Assembly (NCBI RefSeq): GCF_003259905.1
Contig: NZ_QLMG01000014.1
Coordinates: forward strand, 28,645-92,644
DNA length: 64,000 nt
Origin: Salipiger aestuarii
GTDB lineage: Bacteria > Pseudomonadota > Alphaproteobacteria > Rhodobacterales > Rhodobacteraceae
Reading direction: 5' to 3'
Under the pieces are notes generated by a model, which did no database searches, was not told the DNA's origin, and saw nothing but the letters and a program-made list of their open reading frames with translations. How positions within the stretch are numbered: position 1 is the first letter of the stretch; each line of letters begins with the position of its first letter. Below, in pieces: positions 57,010 through 64,000 of the stretch. Both the position numbers and the translations under genes were made by a program.

Positions 57010-59711
57010 TGTCGTTGGACGCCCCCCAGGGACATGTCGGGTTCACCCTGAACGGCGATGCGGTCACGGTGCCCGCGTCACGCACCGCGCGCCTGTCCGA
57101 GGTGCTGCGCAAAAGCGCGGGCGCCCGCGACGTCAAGGTCGGCTGCAACGCCGGGGATTGCGGCGCCTGCACCGTGCTGATCGACGGCGCGCCGGTCTGT
57201 GCCTGCATGGTCGCGGCCGGGCAGGCACAGGGTGCGGTGATCGAAACGCAGGCCGGGCTGGTGGGGCGCGACCCGCACGCAGACCGGCTGGCGCAAAGCT
57301 TTCAGCGCCATCAGGCCGCGCAATGCGGCATCTGCACGCCGGGCATGATGGTGGCGGCGGTGGCGCTGTTGCGGTCGGACACGCCGCTGACCGAGGCGAC
57401 GGTCAAGGATGCGCTGGGCGGTGTGCTGTGCCGCTGCACCGGCTATCGCAAGATCATCGCGGCGGTGCTGGATGCGTCCCGCTCCGCTCCGCTTGGCGAA
57501 GGCGGCGTCGGCGCGCCCATCGCGCGGCTGGACGGCTGGCCCAAGGTGTCGGGCACGGAACGGTTCGGCGACGATGTCGCGCCCGACGGCGCGCTGGTGG
57601 TGCGGGCCATCCGGTCACCGTTTCATCGCGCGGCGTTTCGGTTCGGCGATCTGGATGCCTATCGCGCGGACCATGGGCTTGACCTGATCCTGACCGCCGC
57701 CGATGTGCCGGGCAGGAACCGGTTCGGCGTGATCCCCGGCTTTGAGGATCAGCCGATGCTGGCCGAACACGAGACCCGCTTTCGCGGAGAACCCGTCGCC
57801 GCCGTGGTCGGGCGCGCCGGGATTGTCGCCGCCTTGCCCGAGTTTCCGGTCACATGGCAGGAACTGCCGTCCGTCATCACGCCGCGGGACGCAGTCGATG
57901 CCGACTTGCTGCATGACGACCGGTCAGACAACGTGATGTGCCGGGGCTATGTGGCGCGGGGCGATGCGGCGTCGGCCATGGCCAGGGCGCCGCATGTGGT
58001 GTCGGGCGATTTTTCCACCGGCTTCATCGAACACGGCTATATCGAACCCGAGGCCGCGTCGGCCCGGCGGGTCGGCGACCGGCTGGAAATCCACTGCTGC
58101 ACACAGGCGCCGTTCATGAATCGCGACGGCATCGCGGGTCTGATGGGGTTGCCTGCCGATCAGGTGCGCATCGTGCCAACGGCGGTGGGCGGCGGTTTCG
58201 GGTCCAAGCTGGACCTCACCGCGCAGCCCTTTGTCGCGCTGGCCGCCTGGCTGACAGGCAAGCCGGTGCGCATGACCTTTACCCGCACCGAAAGCCTGCA
58301 AGCGTCAACCAAACGTCACCCGTCCGAGGTGCATATGCAGGTCGGGGCGGATGAGGACGGGCGCATTCAGGCTGTGCGGTTTGACGGGGTGTTCAACACC
58401 GGCGCGTATGCCAGTTGGGGACCGACGGTGGCGAACCGGGTGCCGATTCATGCCTCCGGCCCGTACCGGACCCCCAATTACTCGGCGCACAGCACCGCCG
58501 TGCACACCAACACCGCCGCTGCGGGTGCGTTTCGCGGTTTCGGCGTGCCGCAATCGGCGGTGGCGCTGGAACAGCTCTATGACATGCTGGCGGACAAGCT
58601 GGGCATCGACCGGCTGGAGTTCCGGTTGCGCAATTGCCTGCTGAACGGCGAGCCGACCGTCACCGGGCAGGTGTTCGACAGGGGCATGGCGATCGACGCC
58701 TGCCTCGGCGCGCTGAAACCCGCCTGGGACGCGGCGCTGGCCGACTGCGCGGCGTTCAACGCGGCCCATGACGGGGTCAAGCGCGGGGTCGGCGTGGCGT
58801 CGGGGTGGTACGGCTGCGGCAATACCTCGATGTCGAACCCCTCGACGATCCGCGCCGGGATCACCGCCGGCGGCGCGCTGATGCTGCATCAGGGCGCGGT
58901 GGACATCGGGCAGGGGTCCAACACGGTCATCACCCAGATCTTTGCGCAGGCGCTGGGTGTACCGGTGTCTGCGGTGACGCTGATCGGCGCCGATACGGAT
59001 CTGACGCCGGACGCGGGCAAAACGTCGGCCAGCCGTCAGACCTTTATCACCGGCAATGCCGCCAAGCGCTGCGGCGAGACATTGCGGGCGCAGATTCTGC
59101 GGCTGGGAAATGTGGGCGGCGATGCGGTGATCTCGTTGGACGGGGGGCTGACCCTCATCGACGGGGCGACCAGCGTGCGGGTGCCGCTTGCCGGCGACGG
59201 ATATGCCATCGAGGCGGTCGCAAGCTACGACCCGCCCACCACTCCGCTGGACGAAAACGGGCAGGGCGTTCCCTATGCGGTGTTCGGCACGGCGGCACAG
59301 ATGTGCGTGGCCGAGGTCGATCTGGCGCTGGGCACCACCCGGCTGATCCGTATCGTCGCGGCCCATGATGTGGGCAAGGCCATCAACCCGCTGCTGGTCG
59401 AAGGCCAGGTCGAAGGTGGTGTCGCACAGGGCATCGGCCTTGCGCTGATGGAGGAATTTCTGCCGGGCCGTACCGAGAACCTGCACGACTACCTTATCCC
59501 GACCATTGGCGACGTGCCCCCCATCGACACGCTGATCGTCGAAAGCGGTGACATGCACGGCCCCTATGGCGCCAAGGGCCTGGGCGAACATTGCCTGATT
59601 CCGACAGCGCCCGCCGTTCTCAATGCCATCGCCCATGCCACGGGCGCCCGCATCCACCACCTGCCCGCGACACCCGACAAGGTGCGCCGCGCGATCCGGG
59701 CGCTGATCTGA
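57009..59711 (+). CDS. Molybdenum hydroxylase with fused 2Fe-2S and molybdopterin domains (XDH family)
   Basis: A 900-residue hydroxylase joining CoxS- and CoxL-like parts. Plant-type 2Fe-2S ligands are C46, C51, C54 and C64/C66 (CNAGDCGAC); the second 2Fe-2S domain has CGICTPGM and CRCTGYRK (residues about 105-145). From about 165 it is the Mo-cofactor part: GGGFGSKLDL, AAAGAFRGFGVPQ, and the catalytic Glu in GAKGLGE at about E860. It hydroxylates an N-heterocycle or aldehyde using water. The FeS-Mo fusion is less common than separate subunits. With the FAD protein upstream it makes a full enzyme. Confidence 0.93.
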   Translation: MSLDAPQGHVGFTLNGDAVTVPASRTARLSEVLRKSAGARDVKVGCNAGDCGACTVLIDGAPVCACMVAAGQAQGAVIETQAGLVGRDPHADRLAQSFQRHQAAQCGICTPGMMVAAVALLRSDTPLTEATVKDALGGVLCRCTGYRKIIAAVLDASRSAPLGEGGVGAPIARLDGWPKVSGTERFGDDVAPDGALVVRAIRSPFHRAAFRFGDLDAYRADHGLDLILTAADVPGRNRFGVIPGFEDQPMLAEHETRFRGEPVAAVVGRAGIVAALPEFPVTWQELPSVITPRDAVDADLLHDDRSDNVMCRGYVARGDAASAMARAPHVVSGDFSTGFIEHGYIEPEAASARRVGDRLEIHCCTQAPFMNRDGIAGLMGLPADQVRIVPTAVGGGFGSKLDLTAQPFVALAAWLTGKPVRMTFTRTESLQASTKRHPSEVHMQVGADEDGRIQAVRFDGVFNTGAYASWGPTVANRVPIHASGPYRTPNYSAHSTAVHTNTAAAGAFRGFGVPQSAVALEQLYDMLADKLGIDRLEFRLRNCLLNGEPTVTGQVFDRGMAIDACLGALKPAWDAALADCAAFNAAHDGVKRGVGVASGWYGCGNTSMSNPSTIRAGITAGGALMLHQGAVDIGQGSNTVITQIFAQALGVPVSAVTLIGADTDLTPDAGKTSASRQTFITGNAAKRCGETLRAQILRLGNVGGDAVISLDGGLTLIDGATSVRVPLAGDGYAIEAVASYDPPTTPLDENGQGVPYAVFGTAAQMCVAEVDLALGTTRLIRIVAAHDVGKAINPLLVEGQVEGGVAQGIGLALMEEFLPGRTENLHDYLIPTIGDVPPIDTLIVESGDMHGPYGAKGLGEHCLIPTAPAVLNAIAHATGARIHHLPATPDKVRRAIRALI

Positions 59712-61798
59712 TGCTCGACAAGACGGGAAAGGCCCCGCATATGACCGACAGCACGCTTACCGGCACCTTTGCCGGTATCGACGTGGGCGGCACGTTCACC
59801 GACCTGGTCTACTACGACAGCAAGACGGGCACGGTGAAGCTGGCCAAGGTGCCGACAACGATGGACAACCAGTCGCACGGCGTGCTCTCGGCGCTGGATG
59901 CGGCGGATGTGGATGCGGGGGCGCTCGACCTGATCGTGCATGGCACCACCACCACCACCAACGCGGTGCTGGAACGGCACCTGTGCAAGACCGGGCTGGT
60001 CACCACCATGGGCTTTCGCGACGTGCTGGAACTGGGGCGGCGCACGCGCCCCCACGCCTATGGCATGACCGGGCAGTTCCGCCCGCTGATCCCGCGCGAC
60101 CTGCGCCTGGAGGTGCCCGAACGGATGCTGGCAGAGGGCGCGGTCCATGTGCCCTTGGACGAGGACGCCCTGCGCGCCGCCCTGACCGAGCTGGTCGCCA
60201 AAGGCTGTGAGGCGCTGGTGATCCACTTCCTGCATTCCTACGCCAACCCGGCCCATGAACGCCGCGCCGGGCAGATCGCCGCCGAGGTCTGGCCCAATGG
60301 CAACATCACCATGGGGCATGCGCTGATTTCGGAATCGCGCGAATACGAACGCGGGGTCACTGCGGCGGTGAACGCCAGCGTGCAGCCCTTGCTGCGCGCC
60401 TATGTGGAACGGTTGGCCGACAAGCTGTCGGAGCGCGGCTATGACCGCGATCTGCTGGTGATGACCGGAAACGGCGGCATGGTCTCAGCCCGTGTGGTGG
60501 CGGACGAGGCTGCCAAGACGGTGATGTCCGGCCCCGCCTCGGGGGTGATGGCGGCGGCCTACACCGGGCGTCGCGCCGGCATTCCCGATCTGCTGACCTA
60601 TGACATGGGCGGCACCTCCACCGACGTGGCGATGATCCGGGGCGCGGATCCCGCCGTCAGCCACGAGATCGAAATCGAATACGCCATGCCGATCCACGTC
60701 CCCATGGTCGACGTGCGCACGGTCGGCGCAGGCGGTGGGTCCATCGCGCGGGTCGATGCGGCCGGGCTGCTTCAGGTGGGGCCCGACAGCGCCGGGTCGA
60801 CGCCGGGGCCGATCTGTTATGGCAAGGGCGGCACGGTACCGACGATTTCCGACGCGAACATGCTGCTGGGTCGGCTTGACCCCGACCGGCTGAACACCGG
60901 CGCGGGGGGGGTGTCGCTGGACACCATCCGCGCGGCATTTGCCGCGCTCGGCGCGCGGCTGGAACTAGGGGCCGACGCCGCCGCCGCCGCCGTGCTGCGC
61001 GTGGCGACCGCGAAGATGGCCGATGCCGTGCGCATGGTGTCGATCTCGCTGGGCGAGGACCCGCGCGATTTCGCGCTGTTCGCCTTTGGCGGCGCCGGGC
61101 CTCTGCACGCCTGCGCCATCGCGCGCGAACTGGGGGTCCCGCGCGTGCTGGTGCCTGCGCGGCCCGGCATCACCAACGCGCTGGGCTGTATCGTGGCCGA
61201 TCTGCGCCACGATTTCGTGGCCACGGTGAACCGCCCGCTGGATGTCTGCGACATGGCCGAGATCCAGGCCCTGTTCGACCAACAGGTCAGCGATGGCCGT
61301 GCCGCCATCGCGCGCGAACGGGTCGAGATTGCCGAGGAAAGGATCTCGTATGCCGTCGAGATGCAATTCATCGGCCAGACCCACCTGTTGCGCGTGCCCC
61401 TGCCGGATGCGGCCCCGTCGCGCAAAACGCTTCAGGCGCTGTTCGAAGAGGCGTATTTCAAGCGCTTTCAGGTGCGCCTGCCGGAAATCCGGCCCGCCCT
61501 GGTCAACGTGGTCACCTCGGTCATCGGCCGTCGCCCCGAGATCGACCTTGCCGCACTGATTGACGCCTCCGGGCGCAAGGAAACGGTGACCGAGGCGCGG
61601 ACAGGCACCCGGCGCGTGTTCTTCGAGGGCTGGACCGAAACGGCTGTCTACTGGCGTGACCACCTGCCCGCGGATGCGACGCTGCAAGGCCCCGCCATCG
61701 TTGAGCAGATGGATTGCACCCTGGTGCTGGAACCCGGCGACAGGGCCGTGCAGGACGCGGATGGCAACCTGATCGTCACCGTCGGAGCCTTGTCGTGA
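59711..61798 (+). CDS. hyuA: Hydantoinase/oxoprolinase family protein, HyuA type
   Basis: A 695-residue ATPase-type subunit of an ATP-dependent lactam hydrolase (N-methylhydantoinase/5-oxoprolinase family). Signature segments: GIDVGGTFTDLV (phosphate 1), HGTTTTTNAVLER, YDMGGTSTDVAMIRG (phosphate 2) and FGGAGPLHACAIARELGV. The start at 59711 shares a base with the hydroxylase stop; a second ATG at 59741 begins MTDST. With HyuB it would open a cyclic amide using ATP. Confidence 0.95.
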   Translation: MLDKTGKAPHMTDSTLTGTFAGIDVGGTFTDLVYYDSKTGTVKLAKVPTTMDNQSHGVLSALDAADVDAGALDLIVHGTTTTTNAVLERHLCKTGLVTTMGFRDVLELGRRTRPHAYGMTGQFRPLIPRDLRLEVPERMLAEGAVHVPLDEDALRAALTELVAKGCEALVIHFLHSYANPAHERRAGQIAAEVWPNGNITMGHALISESREYERGVTAAVNASVQPLLRAYVERLADKLSERGYDRDLLVMTGNGGMVSARVVADEAAKTVMSGPASGVMAAAYTGRRAGIPDLLTYDMGGTSTDVAMIRGADPAVSHEIEIEYAMPIHVPMVDVRTVGAGGGSIARVDAAGLLQVGPDSAGSTPGPICYGKGGTVPTISDANMLLGRLDPDRLNTGAGGVSLDTIRAAFAALGARLELGADAAAAAVLRVATAKMADAVRMVSISLGEDPRDFALFAFGGAGPLHACAIARELGVPRVLVPARPGITNALGCIVADLRHDFVATVNRPLDVCDMAEIQALFDQQVSDGRAAIARERVEIAEERISYAVEMQFIGQTHLLRVPLPDAAPSRKTLQALFEEAYFKRFQVRLPEIRPALVNVVTSVIGRRPEIDLAALIDASGRKETVTEARTGTRRVFFEGWTETAVYWRDHLPADATLQGPAIVEQMDCTLVLEPGDRAVQDADGNLIVTVGALS

Positions 61799-61824
61799 GC
61801 GCTGTACCCGGCCGCGCCGCCGGA

Positions 61825-61917
61825 GTGGGGGTTTCACACCCCCACACCCCCGTGGAGTTTATCCGGCAAGATGAAGCGATGCGCCGCGCCCGGGCTTCAT
61901 CTTGCCGGATAAACTCC
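61825..61917 (+). repeat. Dispersed intergenic element, copy D, with perfect 24-bp inverted repeat
   Basis: Begins with hairpin GTGGGGG-tttcaca-CCCCCAC (61825-61845), then the conserved block (GGAGTTTATCCGGCAAGATG..., 61854-61877), a 16-nt loop and the exact reverse complement of the block (61894-61917). Thus the block is present twice, head to head, between hyuA and hyuB. Confidence 0.85.
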
Positions 61918-61970
61918 CGCCGGAGGCAATCCCGCCGCCGATCACCCTATGCCAGCGCCGGAGTAACGCG

Positions 61971-63647
61971 ATGAGCCTTGATCCCATCACTCTTACTGTC
62001 ATCCAGTCAGGGTTGCAGCAGGTCTGCGACGAAATGGATTTGTCATTTTCGCGCGCTGCGTTTTCGCCGGTGATCGCCGAGGCGAACGACCGGTCCGACG
62101 GGATTTATTCCGCCCAAGACGGTAGCCTGATCGCCCAGGGGTCGATGGGCTTGCCGGTGTTTGTCGGGGTTATGCAATATTCCACCGCGACGCTGATCGA
62201 GATGATACGCGACCGCAAGGTGGCGGCACCAAAGCCGGGTGACATCTACATCGTCAACGATCCCTATCTGGGCGGCACGCATCTGATGGACGTGCGTTTT
62301 GCCATGCCGGTCTGGCGCGATGGCGAGATTTTCTGCTGGTTGTCCAACACCGGCCATTGGCCCGACACAGGGGGGGCGGTGCCGGGCGGGTTTTCCGCCA
62401 GCGCCACGGCGGTCGAACAAGAGGGGCTGCGCCTGCCCCCCGTGCGCCTGTTCAAGGGCGGCGAGATGGACCAGGAGATTTATTCGATCATCTGTTCCAA
62501 CATCCGCGTTGCGGACCAGCGCATTGGCGACGTCAAGGCGCAGGCGGCGGCATTGTATGTGGGGCAGGCGCGTCTGACGCGGCTGCTGGACCGTTACGGC
62601 GATGATACGGTGCGCGACGCCATCGCCGAGTTGCGCGTGCGTGCGGGCGAGCAGATGCGCGCCCAGATCGCGCAGATCCCCAAGGGCACCTATCGCAGCA
62701 CCGCCTATATCGACAGCGACGGCGTGGTGAACGAACCGCTTGAGATCAGGCTGGCGGTGACGGCGGATGGCGAGACGCTGAGGTTCGATTTCTCCGGCTC
62801 CAGCCCGCCCTGTCAGGGGCCGATGAATTCGGTGATCGCGACGACGCTGTCCTCGGTTTATCTGGCCATGCGGCATATCTTTCCGCAGGTGCCGATCAGC
62901 GCCGGCGCGTTCGAACCACTGAATGTCATGCGCCCGGAGGGCACTTTTCTCGATGCGCGCTATCCGCGCCCGGTGTCGGGCTGTGCCGCCGAGGTCAGCC
63001 AGCGCATCGCCGAGGCGGTGTTTGCGGCACTTGTGCAGGTGCTGCCGGGCAAGGTCAGCGCCGCGCCTGCCGGATCGTCGGGCAATTTCGCGCTGGGCGG
63101 CGAGGTGCCCGAGACGGGGCAGGCCTATGTGATGTATCAGATATCGGGGGGGGGCTATGGCGGCTATGCGGGTGGCGACGGTCTCTCCAACGGCTGTTCG
63201 ACCATCGGGATTTCCAAGGCGCCTCCGGTCGAGATCATGGAGCAGCAGTTTCCGGTGCTGTACCATCGGTATGCGCTGCACGAGGGTTCCGGCGGCGCGG
63301 GCGAGTATCGCGGGGGGTTTGGTCTGGATTACGAGGTGGAGCTGCGGGCGGGCCATGCGCGCGCCAGTTTTGTGATGGATCACGGGCGGTTCGGCCCGCA
63401 GGGCGTGCAAGGCGGCAGGGACGGCGCGATGAACCGGGTCCTGGTGACGCGCGGCGGCGAAAGCTTCGTGCCCGAGCATCTGAGCAAGGCGCAGGATATT
63501 CAGCTGGTCGCGGGCGACCGGGTACGGGTGCAAACTCCGGGGGGCGGGGGCTTTGGCGATCCGGCCCGGCGCGACGCCGCAAAGGTGGCCGAAGACGTGC
63601 GGCTGGGCCGTTACAACGCGGCGCAGGCCAAGGCGCTGTTCGGCTAG
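61971..63647 (+). CDS. hyuB: Hydantoinase/oxoprolinase family protein, HyuB type
   Basis: A 558-residue partner of HyuA. Signature segments: QGSMGLPVFVGVMQYST, PGDIYIVNDPYLGGTHLMDV, GWxP-like NTGHWPDTGG, and HEGSGGAGEYRGGFGLDYEVEL. The end GGGGFGDPARRDAAKVAEDVRLG is the usual family terminus. Start at 61971 after GGAG; the upstream part of the frame lies in the repeat element. The stop (TAG, 63645-63647) lies inside the CTAG where an IS481-type element has inserted, so the last codons are at the element's edge but length is normal. Confidence 0.95.
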   Translation: MSLDPITLTVIQSGLQQVCDEMDLSFSRAAFSPVIAEANDRSDGIYSAQDGSLIAQGSMGLPVFVGVMQYSTATLIEMIRDRKVAAPKPGDIYIVNDPYLGGTHLMDVRFAMPVWRDGEIFCWLSNTGHWPDTGGAVPGGFSASATAVEQEGLRLPPVRLFKGGEMDQEIYSIICSNIRVADQRIGDVKAQAAALYVGQARLTRLLDRYGDDTVRDAIAELRVRAGEQMRAQIAQIPKGTYRSTAYIDSDGVVNEPLEIRLAVTADGETLRFDFSGSSPPCQGPMNSVIATTLSSVYLAMRHIFPQVPISAGAFEPLNVMRPEGTFLDARYPRPVSGCAAEVSQRIAEAVFAALVQVLPGKVSAAPAGSSGNFALGGEVPETGQAYVMYQISGGGYGGYAGGDGLSNGCSTIGISKAPPVEIMEQQFPVLYHRYALHEGSGGAGEYRGGFGLDYEVELRAGHARASFVMDHGRFGPQGVQGGRDGAMNRVLVTRGGESFVPEHLSKAQDIQLVAGDRVRVQTPGGGGFGDPARRDAAKVAEDVRLGRYNAAQAKALFG

Positions 63648-64000
63648 GTGTTTAGTCCCAGCGTGTGATGGGTTGGATCGACAGTGAATCTTTCTGGCTC
63701 TCTTGTCCAGATTTTGCAGATGAACTCGAATGGCGTTAGGCCCTGCCGCGTCTTGAGGCGACGCGCATAATTGTAGGCTGCGATGAAGTCGCCGAGGTGG
63801 GTTTCGAGTTGAGCGTGTGCCTCATAATGGTCGCGCTTGACGGTCGCTTCCTTGATCGTGCGGTTCATGCGCTCGACCTGGCCATTGGTCCAGGGATGGT
63901 TCACCTTTGCCAGGCGATGCTCGATCCCGTGCTCCGAGCAGACCCGGTCGAAGATGTGCTCCATCGCATAGCGATCCTGTTTGCGGTTTGTGAACTGGAT
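63644..64000 (-). CDS. IS481-family transposase, 5' part beyond the window
   Basis: The C-terminal 118 residues of a DDE transposase: IFDRVCSEHGIEHRLAKVNHPWTNGQVERMNRTIKEATV, shown as SEHGIEHRL and NHPWTNGQVERMNRT here, carry the catalytic Glu of the rve domain (GQVERMN). The tail FICKIWTREPERFTVDP..LGLNT is typical of one IS481 group. Frame is open to the right edge, so intactness cannot be judged. Its TAG stop (63644-63646) overlaps the hyuB stop on the opposite strand. Confidence 0.92.
   Translation of the reverse strand: MQFTNRKQDRYAMEHIFDRVCSEHGIEHRLAKVNHPWTNGQVERMNRTIKEATVKRDHYEAHAQLETHLGDFIAAYNYARRLKTRQGLTPFEFICKIWTREPERFTVDPTHHTLGLNT
63648..64000. mobile_element. Right-edge IS481-type insertion sequence (one end visible)
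   Basis: The element seems to start directly after CTAG (63644-63647) with GTGTTTAGTCCCAGC, the presumed terminal inverted repeat. IS481 elements are known to target CTAG-containing sites. Only this end is in the window, so the other terminal repeat and the target duplication cannot be confirmed. Confidence 0.75.

Overview
The window is GC-rich, densely coded DNA of an alphaproteobacterium, most probably a Rhodobacteraceae/Roseobacter-group member. The signs are a VPLPA-CTERM surface protein, CarD, PhaR, a Suv3-like helicase followed by an S4 protein and FdxA, the paired ligase-associated exonuclease and ATP-dependent DNA ligase, a polyamine-type glutamine synthetase cluster, and a DUF4405 protein. 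This placement rests on family knowledge, not on a database search.

Layout. 0-6.5 kb: end of a DksA-type zinc-finger gene, a small membrane protein, an M3 oligoendopeptidase, and a minus-strand operon (SCP2 protein, alpha/beta hydrolase, MBL exonuclease, DNA ligase). 6.6-11.8 kb: plus-strand housekeeping genes (TPR protein, Suv3-like helicase, S4 protein, fdxA, carD). 11.8-15.4 kb: an IS3-type transposase relic beside a MarR-controlled EmrAB-type efflux operon with a perfect dyad operator. 15.4-16.4 kb: phaR with a candidate autoregulatory site. 16.4-26 kb: a DegT aminotransferase and a long minus-strand polyamine/amino-acid cluster (polar amino-acid ABC transporter, two glutamine synthetase paralogues, a class I amidotransferase, an FAD oxidoreductase). 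26-27.7 kb: three tandem TerB-like genes. 28-32 kb: rlmJ and a complete TonB-ExbD-ExbD-ExbB operon. 32-33.4 kb: an IS110 relic and two identical tRNA-Gly(GCC) genes. 33.5-45.7 kb: DUF4405 protein, VPLPA-CTERM protein, pyruvate carboxylase, UvrD helicase, a 992-residue mosaic membrane protein, and a SIMPL protein.

45.9-63.65 kb is the most distinctive part. A minus-strand operon runs from a 6-hydroxynicotinate-reductase-like gene through UPF0280, two AA_synth (DUF1185) paralogues and a Rieske oxygenase into a branched-chain-type ABC transporter (livK, a fused livHM, livG, livF). Divergent from it are a xanthine-dehydrogenase-type hydroxylase (FAD subunit plus a fused FeS/molybdopterin subunit) and hyuA/hyuB. 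Two near-identical 16-bp palindromes lie in the 276-bp divergent promoter region. Together they read as a regulon for uptake, hydroxylation, reduction and ATP-dependent ring opening of an N-heterocycle or lactam. The substrate is inferred, not shown. The block ends at an IS481-family element that entered a CTAG site forming the hyuB stop codon.

A composite intergenic repeat (GC hairpin, second hairpin, then a conserved GGAGTTTA..GGCAAGATGAA block) occurs four times in the window, once with its conserved block mirrored as a perfect 24-bp inverted repeat. No CRISPR array, rRNA or prophage was seen.
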